Source of the DNA: VRUE01 sp963780815
GTDB taxonomy: Bacteria; Actinomycetota; Thermoleophilia; Solirubrobacterales; 70-9
Reading direction: 5' to 3'
Assembly: GCA_963780815.1 (NCBI GenBank)
Contig: CAWADG010000011.1
Location: forward strand, 62,001 to 126,000
DNA: 64,000 nucleotides
Both the position numbers and the translations under genes were made by a program. Below, one piece after another: positions 8,338 to 14,633 of this stretch (within the stretch, counting starts at the first letter, position 1; each line of letters begins with the position of its first letter). The notes under the pieces are model-generated. The model saw nothing but the letters and a program-made list of their open reading frames with translations. It was not told the origin of the DNA and ran no database searches.

Positions 8338-9633
8338 ATGCTGCGGCTCGAAACCCAAACCCTCAACGGTGCTTCCGATGACTACGATGGCCTGCTCGAC
8401 CTGATCGGTAATGCAAGCGTCGTCCTGCTCGGCGAGGCCTCACACGGCACGCATGAGTTCTATCGTGAGCGTGCTCGCATCACTCGCCGTCTGATCGAGG
8501 AGCGAGGGTTCGGCGCGATCGCAGTCGAGGCAGACTGGCCCGACGCCTACAGGGTGAACCGCTACGCACGCGGTGCGCCCGAGGACGCCGACGCCGAGGA
8601 GGCGCTGCGCGGCTTTCGTCGCTTCCCGACGTGGATGTGGAGAAATGCCGAGGTGCTGGATTTCGTCGGCTGGCTGCGATCGCACAACGATGGCCGACGA
8701 GAGGGCCGGGAAGTCGGCTTCTACGGGCTCGACCTCTACAGCCTCTACACGTCGGTCGCCGAGGTCATCGCATACCTGGAGCGGGTCGATCCTCCAGCCG
8801 TAGAGCTGGCTCGTGAGCGCTACGCTTGCTTCGAGCAGTTCGGCGGCGAGCAAACCTATGGACGTGCGGTAAGCCTCGGGATCAGCGAGTCGTGCCGGCG
8901 CGGTGTCGTCGCGCAGCTCACCGACCTGCAACGGCGCGCGGACGCCTACCTTCGCCGCGACGGATTGGCCGCGGAGGACGAGCAGTTCTATGCGGAGCAA
9001 AACGCGCGACTGGTGGCCAGTGCCGAGGAGTACTACCGCTCGATGTTCGCTGGGCAGGCGCTCTCCTGGAATCTACGCGACCGCCACATGGCCGACACGC
9101 TGCAGCGTCTCGTCAAGCACCTGGCACGCCACGGCAAGTCCGCCAGGATTGTCGTCTGGGAGCACAATTCGCATGTCGGAGACGCGCGAATGACGGAGAT
9201 GAGCCGGCGCGGCGAGCTAAACGTCGGTCAGCTGGCGCGCGAGCGCTGGCCCGACGACGTCGCGCTGGTCGGCTTCACCACTTACACCGGGACCGTGACC
9301 GCCGCCTCGGCATGGGACGCACCTGCCGAGCGGAAGCAGGTGCTCCCCGCCCTAGTCGGCAGTTACGAGGCGCTCTTCCACGAGACGGGAAAGCCCCGTT
9401 TCGTCCTCGACCTGGCGGAGGCAGAGCCGCTTCGCGAGCCGAGGCTGGAGCGGGCGATCGGGGTGATCTACCGGCCGGAGACCGAGCGTGCCAGTCACTA
9501 CTTCTCGGCTGTGCTCCCAGGACAGTTCGACGCCGTGATCCACATCGACGAGACCAGGGCGGTCGAGCCGTTGGAGCGCACCGCAGGGTGGGAGCTGGGC
9601 GAGCCTCCAGAGACCTATCCAACGGCGCTGTGA
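8338..9633 (+). CDS. Erythromycin esterase family protein
   Basis: I place the start at the ATG at 8338 because GAAGGA lies 7 nt upstream, giving 431 residues; in-frame ATGs occur earlier. Family hallmarks are the motif VVLLGEASHGTHEFY near the N-terminus, GAIAVEADWPDAYRVNRY, FYGLDLYSL and a later WEHNSHVGDAR, which carry the Glu/His pairs of the Ere active site. EreA/EreB hydrolyse macrolide lactones, but most chromosomal members of this family have no proven drug substrate. The stress-gene neighbourhood argues for a general hydrolase rather than a resistance gene. Confidence 0.88.
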   Translation: MLRLETQTLNGASDDYDGLLDLIGNASVVLLGEASHGTHEFYRERARITRRLIEERGFGAIAVEADWPDAYRVNRYARGAPEDADAEEALRGFRRFPTWMWRNAEVLDFVGWLRSHNDGRREGREVGFYGLDLYSLYTSVAEVIAYLERVDPPAVELARERYACFEQFGGEQTYGRAVSLGISESCRRGVVAQLTDLQRRADAYLRRDGLAAEDEQFYAEQNARLVASAEEYYRSMFAGQALSWNLRDRHMADTLQRLVKHLARHGKSARIVVWEHNSHVGDARMTEMSRRGELNVGQLARERWPDDVALVGFTTYTGTVTAASAWDAPAERKQVLPALVGSYEALFHETGKPRFVLDLAEAEPLREPRLERAIGVIYRPETERASHYFSAVLPGQFDAVIHIDETRAVEPLERTAGWELGEPPETYPTAL

Positions 9634-9652
9634 GGCGTCCCGGAGCCGAACC

Positions 9653-9718
9653 GTGAGCATGCGCAGCATCCGCATCGGCCGCCTCGCCGGAATCCCGATC
9701 GGCGTCCAGCCGCTGTGA
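9653..9718 (+). pseudogene. N-terminal stub of an M50-type membrane protease
   Basis: A GTG-started 21-codon frame encodes MSMRSIRIGRLAGIPIGVQPL and then stops. Site-2-protease (M50/SpoIVFB-like) genes in actinobacteria typically open with a segment like IRLGRIAGIPIGV before the first transmembrane helix. The rest of the gene is absent, so this is a truncation scar between the esterase-like gene and the aldolase-like gene. Confidence 0.5.
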
Positions 9719-9735
9719 ACGGATAGCGTGACCTC

Positions 9736-10659
9736 ATGGACCTGGGCTACAGCGGCAAGCTCTACATCCTCGCCTTCGACCATCGCGGCTCGTTCACCAA
9801 GCGCTTTGGCGTCAAGGGTGATCCCACGGCCGAGGACAACCAGCGCTTCGCCGACGGCAAGCATCTGATCTTCGAGGGGATCGAGGCCGCGCTGGCGCGC
9901 GGTGCCGATCCCTCGGTAACCGGGGCGCTTGTGGACGAGCAATTCGGAGGCCCGACGGAGGTTCCCCAACAGGCGAAGGCCCGTGGCATCAGGCTCGCTA
10001 TGCCGGTGGAGAAGAGCGGCCAGGAGGAGTTCGACTTCGAGTACGGCGACGCCTTCGGCGATCACATCGAGCGCTATGACCCCGATTTCTCGAAGGTCCT
10101 CGTTCGCTACAACCCCGATGGGGACACGGAGATGAACAAGCGCCAGGCCGAGCGGCTGCGACGACTCTCGGACTGGCTACATGCGAACGATCGCAGGCTC
10201 CTCTTCGAGTTACTGGTGCCTGCGGAGGAGGCCCAGCTCGCCTCTGTGGACGGCGACTCCAAGCGCTACGACGCCGAGTTGCGTCCCGACTTGATGATCC
10301 GCGCGATCCGCGAGCTACAGGACGCTGGGATCGAGGCCGACGTCTGGAAGATCGAGGGTGTCGACGAGCGCGCCGACTCCGAGCGAATCGCCGCCCAGTG
10401 CCGCGAGGGGGGGCGCGACGGCGTCGTCTGCGTTGTGCTTGGTCGCGGTGCCGACGACGACAAGGTCGATGATTGGCTCCGCGCCGGAGCTCCGGTCGAT
10501 GGCTACGTCGGCTTCGCAATCGGTCGATCGATCTGGGGCGATCCGCTGAAGGGCTGGATCGAAAGCACCCTCTCCCGCGAGTATGCCGCTTCGCAGATTG
10601 CCGACAACTACCTCCGCTTCATTGAGGTCTACACAGCCGCCAAAGCCGATTCGGCCTAG
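9736..10659 (+). CDS. DUF2090-domain aldolase-like protein
   Basis: The 307-residue protein looks like the DUF2090 domain that forms the C-terminal half of some IolC proteins (2-deoxy-5-keto-gluconate 6-phosphate aldolase region). Supporting features are a TIM-barrel-like pattern, the opening LYILAFDHRGSF, and a late GFAIGRSIWGDPL strand-loop typical of phosphate binding in such barrels. Stand-alone versions occur in actinobacteria. No inositol-catabolic genes are nearby, so the substrate is uncertain. Confidence 0.75.
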   Translation: MDLGYSGKLYILAFDHRGSFTKRFGVKGDPTAEDNQRFADGKHLIFEGIEAALARGADPSVTGALVDEQFGGPTEVPQQAKARGIRLAMPVEKSGQEEFDFEYGDAFGDHIERYDPDFSKVLVRYNPDGDTEMNKRQAERLRRLSDWLHANDRRLLFELLVPAEEAQLASVDGDSKRYDAELRPDLMIRAIRELQDAGIEADVWKIEGVDERADSERIAAQCREGGRDGVVCVVLGRGADDDKVDDWLRAGAPVDGYVGFAIGRSIWGDPLKGWIESTLSREYAASQIADNYLRFIEVYTAAKADSA

Positions 10660-10821
10660 CGTCTTGGGACGGGCTCCTCGCGGAGCAACTGCAGGTAGGC
10701 AACAACACCCGGGCCGATCGGAAGCCAAAACGCGAACAGGCGATAGGTGAGAACGGCGACGATCGCCCAAGCCGGCGTCGACGTCGAACCCGATCAGCGC
10801 ACCAACCATGCCGCCGTCGAC
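10656..10821 (-). pseudogene. C-terminal remnant of a flippase-like (LPG synthetase TM / YbhN) membrane protein
   Basis: Reading leftward, one frame encodes VDGGMVGALIGFDVDA. After a one-base shift the next encodes AIVAVLTYRLFAFWLPIGPG followed by VVAYLQLL and a stop. This matches the end of UPF0104/lysylphosphatidylglycerol-synthetase-type membrane proteins (GG..G..E..MVGAL..., then YR...FWLP...G). About 250 N-terminal residues are missing. Its stop overlaps the stop of the DUF2090 gene. Confidence 0.6.
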
Positions 10822-11001
10822 TGGACGATTTCGAAGTCCGACGCAGAGGTGTTGCTGGGCGTCCTTTCGTCCGAGCGCTACAACGCTGAGGTCGAGGCCG
10901 TTTGCGACGGCGTGCGTAGGCAATTGGACGAGAAGCCTCCGCTGAAATCAGTTGAGTTCAACTACCCAGCTTGCGGGGCCGCACCGCCGGCTTCGGCCTG
11001 A
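10822..11001 (+). other. Weak open frame, possible gene remnant
   Basis: A frame encoding WTISKSDAEVLLGVLSSERY and about 40 more residues shows moderate codon bias but has no start of its own, since it runs back into the flippase-like remnant. I do not recognise it. It may be the end of a lost gene or chance. Confidence 0.2.
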
Positions 11002-11019
11002 CGCCATCATTGGGAGCCC

Positions 11020-11213
11020 GGTCCTGACCTTCATAGTCTCGCTGGGGGCTGATCCTGCCGAACCTCTCGCTCGCGATCCGGCAGCTGTACGACACCGATC
11101 GCAGCGGCTGGTGGATCCTCATCGGGCCAATCCGGTCATCGGGTTCATCGTGCTGCTCATCTCCTACCTACAGAAGAGTGACGCCGGCGACAATAGCTAC
11201 GGCCCCCGATGGC
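11020..11213 (+). pseudogene. DUF805 membrane protein remnant, frameshifted
   Basis: Three adjoining frames together spell the core of a DUF805 protein: VLTFIVSL, then LAIRQLYDTDRSGWWILIG, then NPVIGFIVLLISYLQKSD and a tail NSYGP. The RxLhDxxRSGWW block and the NxYGP tail are the family hallmarks. Shifts fall near 11050 and 11130, and the N-terminus is missing, so the gene is dead. Confidence 0.65.
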
Positions 11214-11404
11214 GGAGGGCGTCGCCTAGCCTGCACCCGATCCTCTCCGCGTCGAGGTGCCCGGGTGAACAAGCTTCCAACCGGCCACGATCCAACCCCC
11301 GCTCCCCTTGCGCTGGTGATCTCCCGTTGGAAGATCTTCGACCAGCATGCTGACCCCCTATCGAACCCAGCCGTACTTCCGCCACCCTGCGCTAGGGTTT
11401 GCGA

Positions 11405-11638
11405 GTGGCTGAGAGCTGGAAACTGGAGTTGGCAATTCAATCCCCCGACGCTTCTGGGAAAGATCGAGCGGCCGCGCTGATTACAAAGCTTCGGGCACAG
11501 ATGCCGGTCGAAGGGGATGGCCATATCTGGCGGGTAGACATCGAGGGTGATGATCGGAACGCGGCTCTGATGCATCTCGCTGCAATTCTCGACGAAATCG
11601 ACGAAGACAACTGGGGAAACGATCTGGTAATCGGCTAG
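11405..11638 (+). CDS. Hypothetical 77-residue protein
   Basis: I take GTG at 11405 as start (a TTG lies two codons earlier). The product is acidic with an alternating pattern (MAESWKLELAIQS..., HIWRVDIEG, LMHLAAILDEIDEDNW) that suggests a small alpha/beta fold. No family is recognised. It stands alone between a DUF805 remnant and a tRNA-His remnant. Confidence 0.45.
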   Translation: MAESWKLELAIQSPDASGKDRAAALITKLRAQMPVEGDGHIWRVDIEGDDRNAALMHLAAILDEIDEDNWGNDLVIG

Positions 11639-11914
11639 AGCCCCAATCCAACGGGCAGCCCGGGGTGTCTCACGCTGTGGAAATTGCTTAAGGACCTGCC
11701 CACCCCGGAGGCCCGGCGCGGTCGTGGCATGCGAATCGATAGGAACCAGCAATACAAGACTGCGGCCCAGCGTGGCGGGTCCCAACTCCCACTCTGAGGC
11801 AGCAGGTCTGAGCTACTACCCGATCTACTAGACCGAGCGAACCTCAGGGCACCGAAAAGAACTGGACGAAGGCCACCTCCGCCTGGATTGCCTCATTTCG
11901 CAGCACATGCGGGA
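11639..11914. other. 276-bp stretch without a visible gene
   Basis: I see no coding frame and no clear repeat. It leads into the tRNA-His remnant. Confidence 0.35.
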
Positions 11915-11957
11915 GTTGTGGTCCAGGCGGTCGCCGGTTCGAATCCGGTCGTCCACC
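11915..11957 (+). pseudogene. tRNA-His(GTG) 3' half (integration-site remnant)
   Basis: The anticodon loop TTGTGGT, variable loop CGGTC, T-arm GCCGG-TTCGAAT-CCGGT and acceptor strand CGTCCAC plus C are present. The unpaired C after the acceptor is the usual discriminator of tRNA-His. The 5' side of the anticodon stem no longer pairs, so homology begins in the anticodon loop, the usual crossover point of tRNA-targeting tyrosine integrases. The D-arm half is absent. Confidence 0.75.
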
Positions 11958-11972
11958 CCGGTCGTCCACCCC
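11947..11972 (+). repeat. 13-bp tandem direct repeat of the tRNA-His 3' end
   Basis: GGTCGTCCACCCC occurs twice in direct contact (11947-11959 and 11960-11972). The unit is the acceptor end of the tRNA-His remnant. A tandem copy of a tRNA end is what imprecise integration, excision or slippage at an attachment core would leave. Confidence 0.85.
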
Positions 11973-12102
11973 TAAGAAGTCCCTGCTGAAAAATGCGGAT
12001 CCTAGCTATCTGCTTCGCTTCTATTCCTGCCACCTCGGCTACGATTCATCAACGAAGCCGACGACTCGGGCAGCTCGGTGACCTGGAGCGAGCAATAGAC
12101 CT

Positions 12103-12153
12103 GTCCTCCGGCTGGGGGCCGAGCGGTCGCCGGTTCAAAACCGGCTTCCCCGA
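12103..12153 (+). pseudogene. tRNA-Pro(GGG)-like 3' half (integration-site remnant)
   Basis: Anticodon loop CTGGGGG, stem strand CCGAG, variable loop CGGTC, T-arm GCCGG-TTCAAAA-CCGGC and acceptor TTCCCCG plus A are all readable. The acceptor end with A73 fits tRNA-Pro, whose first base pair is C-G. It shares 37 identical bases with 5884-5920. It is followed by two partial copies of the hairpin seen at 245-269. No 5' half is present. Confidence 0.7.
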
Positions 12154-12397
12154 TCACCGGAAGCCCGCTTCGCACCGGAAGCCCGCTTCGGAAGCGCTTT
12201 CGGCCGGTTGGGGAGCCCCTTCCGCTTGGACGCCCCGAACTTGGTACCGGTTTAGCACCAAGTGGTTCGTTGGCTGGTCCGGCTTAGCTTAGACAGGACG
12301 GCGCAGCCTGGCGAAGCGCTGCTTCACCTCATCGAGCCCAACCCAGTGGCCGCCGGGGCCGTCGAAGTTCGTGAAGGGATTGGAATGGGAGCTTCGA

Positions 12398-12754
12398 CTA
12401 CCTTTTCTTGCTGCCTCCCGTCGCCCCGAGCGTCTCGCCGGCGCTGTGCACGACGCTTTGAAGGAAGTCGTACTGCGTCTGGACCAGCTTCTCCGACATC
12501 TCAAGCGCAGAGTCGATGACGTCCTGCCGCCTGGAGCGGTTTTTGCCGTGCGGTGGCAGTGCTTTATCCACGGACTCCATGAAATGGCGCACCGCCTCGA
12601 TCGCACTTTTCTGGCTGTGCTCCACCTGCTTAAGCACCCGCTCGGACAGCTCAGCGGTTTTCTCAACCGGGGACTGCTCGCCTTTGGCGACTTTGACTTT
12701 CATTGGGGTGACTCTTTTCGGGGGAGCTTTGCGTTTCTCGGCTGCGGTGGGCAT
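12398..12754 (-). CDS. Small helical protein, phasin-like
   Basis: The ATG at 12752-12754 has a perfect AGGAGG 5 nt upstream, so the 118-residue product is preferred over the longer open frame. A basic N-terminus (EKRKAPPKRV) is followed by two amphipathic helices (VEKTAELSERVLKQVEHSQK and DVIDSALEMSEKLVQTQYDF) and a GS-K-rich tail. Phasins and some nucleoid-associated proteins have this build. The function is not clear. Confidence 0.65.
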   Translation of the reverse strand: MPTAAEKRKAPPKRVTPMKVKVAKGEQSPVEKTAELSERVLKQVEHSQKSAIEAVRHFMESVDKALPPHGKNRSRRQDVIDSALEMSEKLVQTQYDFLQSVVHSAGETLGATGGSKKR

Positions 12755-12910
12755 CTGGGCCTCCTGGTTGTCTGACTGGTTTGTGGTTGTCTGACTGGTC
12801 GTCCTCCCGACAAGCTTGGCACCGTTCCCGAGGCATGTCATCCGGGAAAACCCGAACCTCGTCCAGCGGGATTCCCGGTCTGTTCGAGCGGTGCCTCTTG
12901 GGCCGCCGAC

Positions 12911-12940
12911 CGGTCGCAGGCTCAAATGCTGTCTCCCCGA
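12911..12940 (+). pseudogene. tRNA-Pro T-arm and acceptor remnant
   Basis: Variable loop CGGTC, T-arm GCAGG-CTCAAAT-GCTGT and acceptor CTCCCCG plus A align base by base with the end of an actinobacterial tRNA-Pro, apart from two substitutions (T54 changed to C, and a T-stem C changed to G) that would block function. Nothing of the anticodon arm is left. It is the most decayed of the six. Confidence 0.5.
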
Positions 12941-12967
12941 TACAGGCAGGGTCCGAGTCAGGGGCGG

Positions 12968-13216
12968 CTACTTAGCCCGTTCGTAGTGTTCGCCTTGCCG
13001 TTGTAGGCGTTCCATGGCGTGATTGAACTGTCGGGAGCATCCGTTCAAGCGGTAGCAGCGCTTGACGTACATCGTGGCGGCTGATTCGCGGTGTGGCATC
13101 TTTGCAGGGTGGATAAACGAGTGGTAGCGGGTGACGGATTCGTGGGCCGATTCCTCGCCGCCGCATCCCGGCAAGAAGGCGAGTCTGAGGATGCAGGGGA
13201 CCGCGAGCCGTTTCAT
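12968..13216 (-). CDS. Hypothetical small protein near the tRNA-Phe remnant
   Basis: An 82-codon frame encodes a basic, Cys-containing protein (HPAKMPHRESAATMYVKRC, then SRQFNHAMERLQRQGEHYER). The codon use (many CAA, GAA, CGG, TTT) is less GC-biased than that of the chromosomal genes, which fits a mobile origin. No family is recognised, and another frame of equal length overlaps it, so this is tentative. Confidence 0.3.
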   Translation of the reverse strand: MKRLAVPCILRLAFLPGCGGEESAHESVTRYHSFIHPAKMPHRESAATMYVKRCYRLNGCSRQFNHAMERLQRQGEHYERAK

Positions 13217-13361
13217 TCACGGCAGATTAGTCCAGCCGGGGGCAACGGTTGGGCAACACGACACCCGGAGACAGCCGCAAACGGCAAGACGGCCAGGATG
13301 GCGAAAACGGCCTGAGAGCGGGGAAAAGGGTTAACAGCCGCAACTAGCGGCAAAGGCAGGA

Positions 13362-13408
13362 CACGACTGAAAATCGTGGTGTCGCCGGTTCGATTCCGGC
13401 CCTCGCCA
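13362..13408 (+). pseudogene. tRNA-Phe(GAA) 3' half, likely outer border of the island
   Basis: A perfect 5-bp anticodon stem CACGA/TCGTG closes the loop CTGAAAA (anticodon GAA). Variable loop GTGTC, T-arm GCCGG-TTCGATT-CCGGC and acceptor CCTCGCC plus A follow. The matching 5' strand GGCGAGG and the D-arm are missing; in their place stands GCCGCAACTAGCGGC, a short hairpin. This is the cleanest fragment and keeps a terminator hairpin 19 bp downstream, so it may mark the attR end of the last inserted element. Confidence 0.85.
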
Positions 13409-13426
13409 TCGCATAGACAAGCGGAA

Positions 13427-13450
13427 CGCGGCTCCCGCTCGGGAGCCGCG
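13427..13450 (+). terminator. Hairpin terminator after the tRNA-Phe remnant
   Basis: An 11-bp perfect stem (CGCGGCTCCCG with CGGGAGCCGCG) around a 2-nt spacer lies just past the tRNA end. It lacks a T tract, as many actinobacterial terminators do. Confidence 0.65.
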
Positions 13451-13533
13451 TCCAGCAGGAGTCTGTGGGGGCCCGCCCGACGCAGAGCTACACCCGGTCG
13501 ACAACCCGGCCGTAGCCCGCGTCGACCGGCTGC

Positions 13534-14040
13534 TCAGCCCGTGGCCGAGGAGACTGCGGTGCAGATGGCGGTGACCGTCATGGTCGCGGTCGGGACCTGG
13601 GAGAAAGCAGTGGCCGTCCAGCCGTTCCTGTCCGCGGAGGGCCCGCTGTCGTTGACGAACGCTTCTTTCTCGTCGCTGACACTTGCACCGCCGCCGATCG
13701 CCTTCGTGCCCGCCGGGCAGCTCACGGTCGCGGTCGTGCCGGCCGAGCCGAAGCCGTTTGGCAGTGTCACCGTCGTGCCGACGTACTGCACCGAAGCGAG
13801 GGCGCTGGCGCTGACACCGGTGAGGCTGCTGCCGACGACCTGCTTGCCGGTCAGCGACTGCTGCTTCACCTGCGTCCCCGTGATGCTGCCCGGCTTGATC
13901 CGGTTCGCGGGAATGGACTTGGGCTTGATCTGCTTGCCGTTGATCTTCGATGCGGCGTAGACGCTGCCGCCGAGCGCCACGAACAGCGCGATGACCGCGA
14001 CGACGTTCGAGAAGCTCACCATCTTCCAGAGTCGGGACAT
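13534..14040 (-). CDS. Secreted or anchored repeat protein of a Thermoleophilia-type family
   Basis: The start is set at 14038-14040, where GAGAGGAG precedes the ATG; this gives 168 residues. An N-terminal helix (VVAVIALFVALGGSVYAA) acts as signal or anchor. Next come short repeats of the type NxIKPxSI / GTQVKQQSLTGKQV, then a beta-rich domain with two Cys (VSCPAGTKAIGGG and AICTA). A paralogue with the same build lies at 32695-33378. The role is unknown; the repeats suggest a beta-helical or collagen-like surface protein. Confidence 0.75.
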   Translation of the reverse strand: MSRLWKMVSFSNVVAVIALFVALGGSVYAASKINGKQIKPKSIPANRIKPGSITGTQVKQQSLTGKQVVGSSLTGVSASALASVQYVGTTVTLPNGFGSAGTTATVSCPAGTKAIGGGASVSDEKEAFVNDSGPSADRNGWTATAFSQVPTATMTVTAICTAVSSATG

Positions 14041-14266
14041 TTCCTCTCCTCTCAATTGTTGGCTGGGCCGTATTCAATAGCCTGCACGACGCTCGGGGCT
14101 TCACGAGCAGGGTCAAGGCCTGCTCGGAGCTCGAATCGTGCATCGGCTGAGGGTGTGCAAATGGGGCTCCATCGGCCCCATACCACGGCCGGGGGTTCGG
14201 TTTTCCGCCAACCTCTGGACGGACGTTCCCCCTGTTAGCGCCGGGGCCGCTCGGGGAACCTATGGA
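14041..14266. promoter_or_regulatory. Divergent upstream region
   Basis: This 226-bp gap separates the leftward secreted-protein gene from the rightward two-component genes and must hold promoters for both. I cannot point to convincing -35/-10 boxes. Confidence 0.3.
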
Positions 14267-14629
14267 ATGAGCATGGCTCGCCGAATCCTGATCGTCGACG
14301 ACCACGCCGGCTTCCGGCGCAGCGCCGCCCGCAGCCTCGCCACGGCCGGGTGGGAGGTGGTCGGCGAGGCGGAGGACGGCGAGGCCGCGCTCGAGGCCGC
14401 CGAGCGCTGCGAGCCGGACGTCGTCCTCCTCGACGTCGGGCTGCCCGACGTCAGCGGGATCGAGGTCGCCCGCGAGCTCCACGAGCGGGTTCCCGACGTT
14501 GCCGTGGTGATGATCTCGACCCAGGATCGCTCCGACTACGGGGAGTTGGCGCTCGCCAGCGGCGCCCGCGGGTTCCTGACCAAGCTCGATCTGTCCAGCC
14601 AGGCGCTGGAGGCACTCGTAGAGTCCTAA
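14267..14629 (+). CDS. Stand-alone receiver-domain response regulator
   Basis: The product (120 residues from the ATG at 14267, or 118 from the next ATG) is only a receiver domain: D11-D12, phospho-acceptor D56 (VVLLDVGLPD), a switch Ser/Thr in VVMIST and Lys in GFLTKLD. There is no output domain, so it works through protein contact or as a phosphate sink. The sensor kinase starts 4 nt after its stop, so they share an operon and probably phosphotransfer. Confidence 0.88.
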   Translation: MSMARRILIVDDHAGFRRSAARSLATAGWEVVGEAEDGEAALEAAERCEPDVVLLDVGLPDVSGIEVARELHERVPDVAVVMISTQDRSDYGELALASGARGFLTKLDLSSQALEALVES

Positions 14630-14633
14630 CTGC

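Noticed and set aside
8338..9633. Erythromycin-esterase-like gene as an acquired macrolide-resistance gene
   Set aside because: Its codon use matches the chromosome and its neighbours are stress genes; many such family members have no drug substrate.
9352..10065. 237-codon minus-strand frame opposite the esterase end and the aldolase start
   Set aside because: It covers parts of two well-supported plus-strand genes and has no own motif.
12162..12200. Partial duplicate hairpin GGAAGCCCGCTTCG as a functional terminator
   Set aside because: The second arm is altered (GAAGCGCTTTCGG), so the full stem no longer forms as it does at 245-269. It is noted as a decayed copy.
366..13408. tRNA fragments as genes split by group I introns
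   Set aside because: No matching 5' halves (acceptor strand and D-arm) are present within several hundred bases upstream of any fragment, and no intron core is recognisable.
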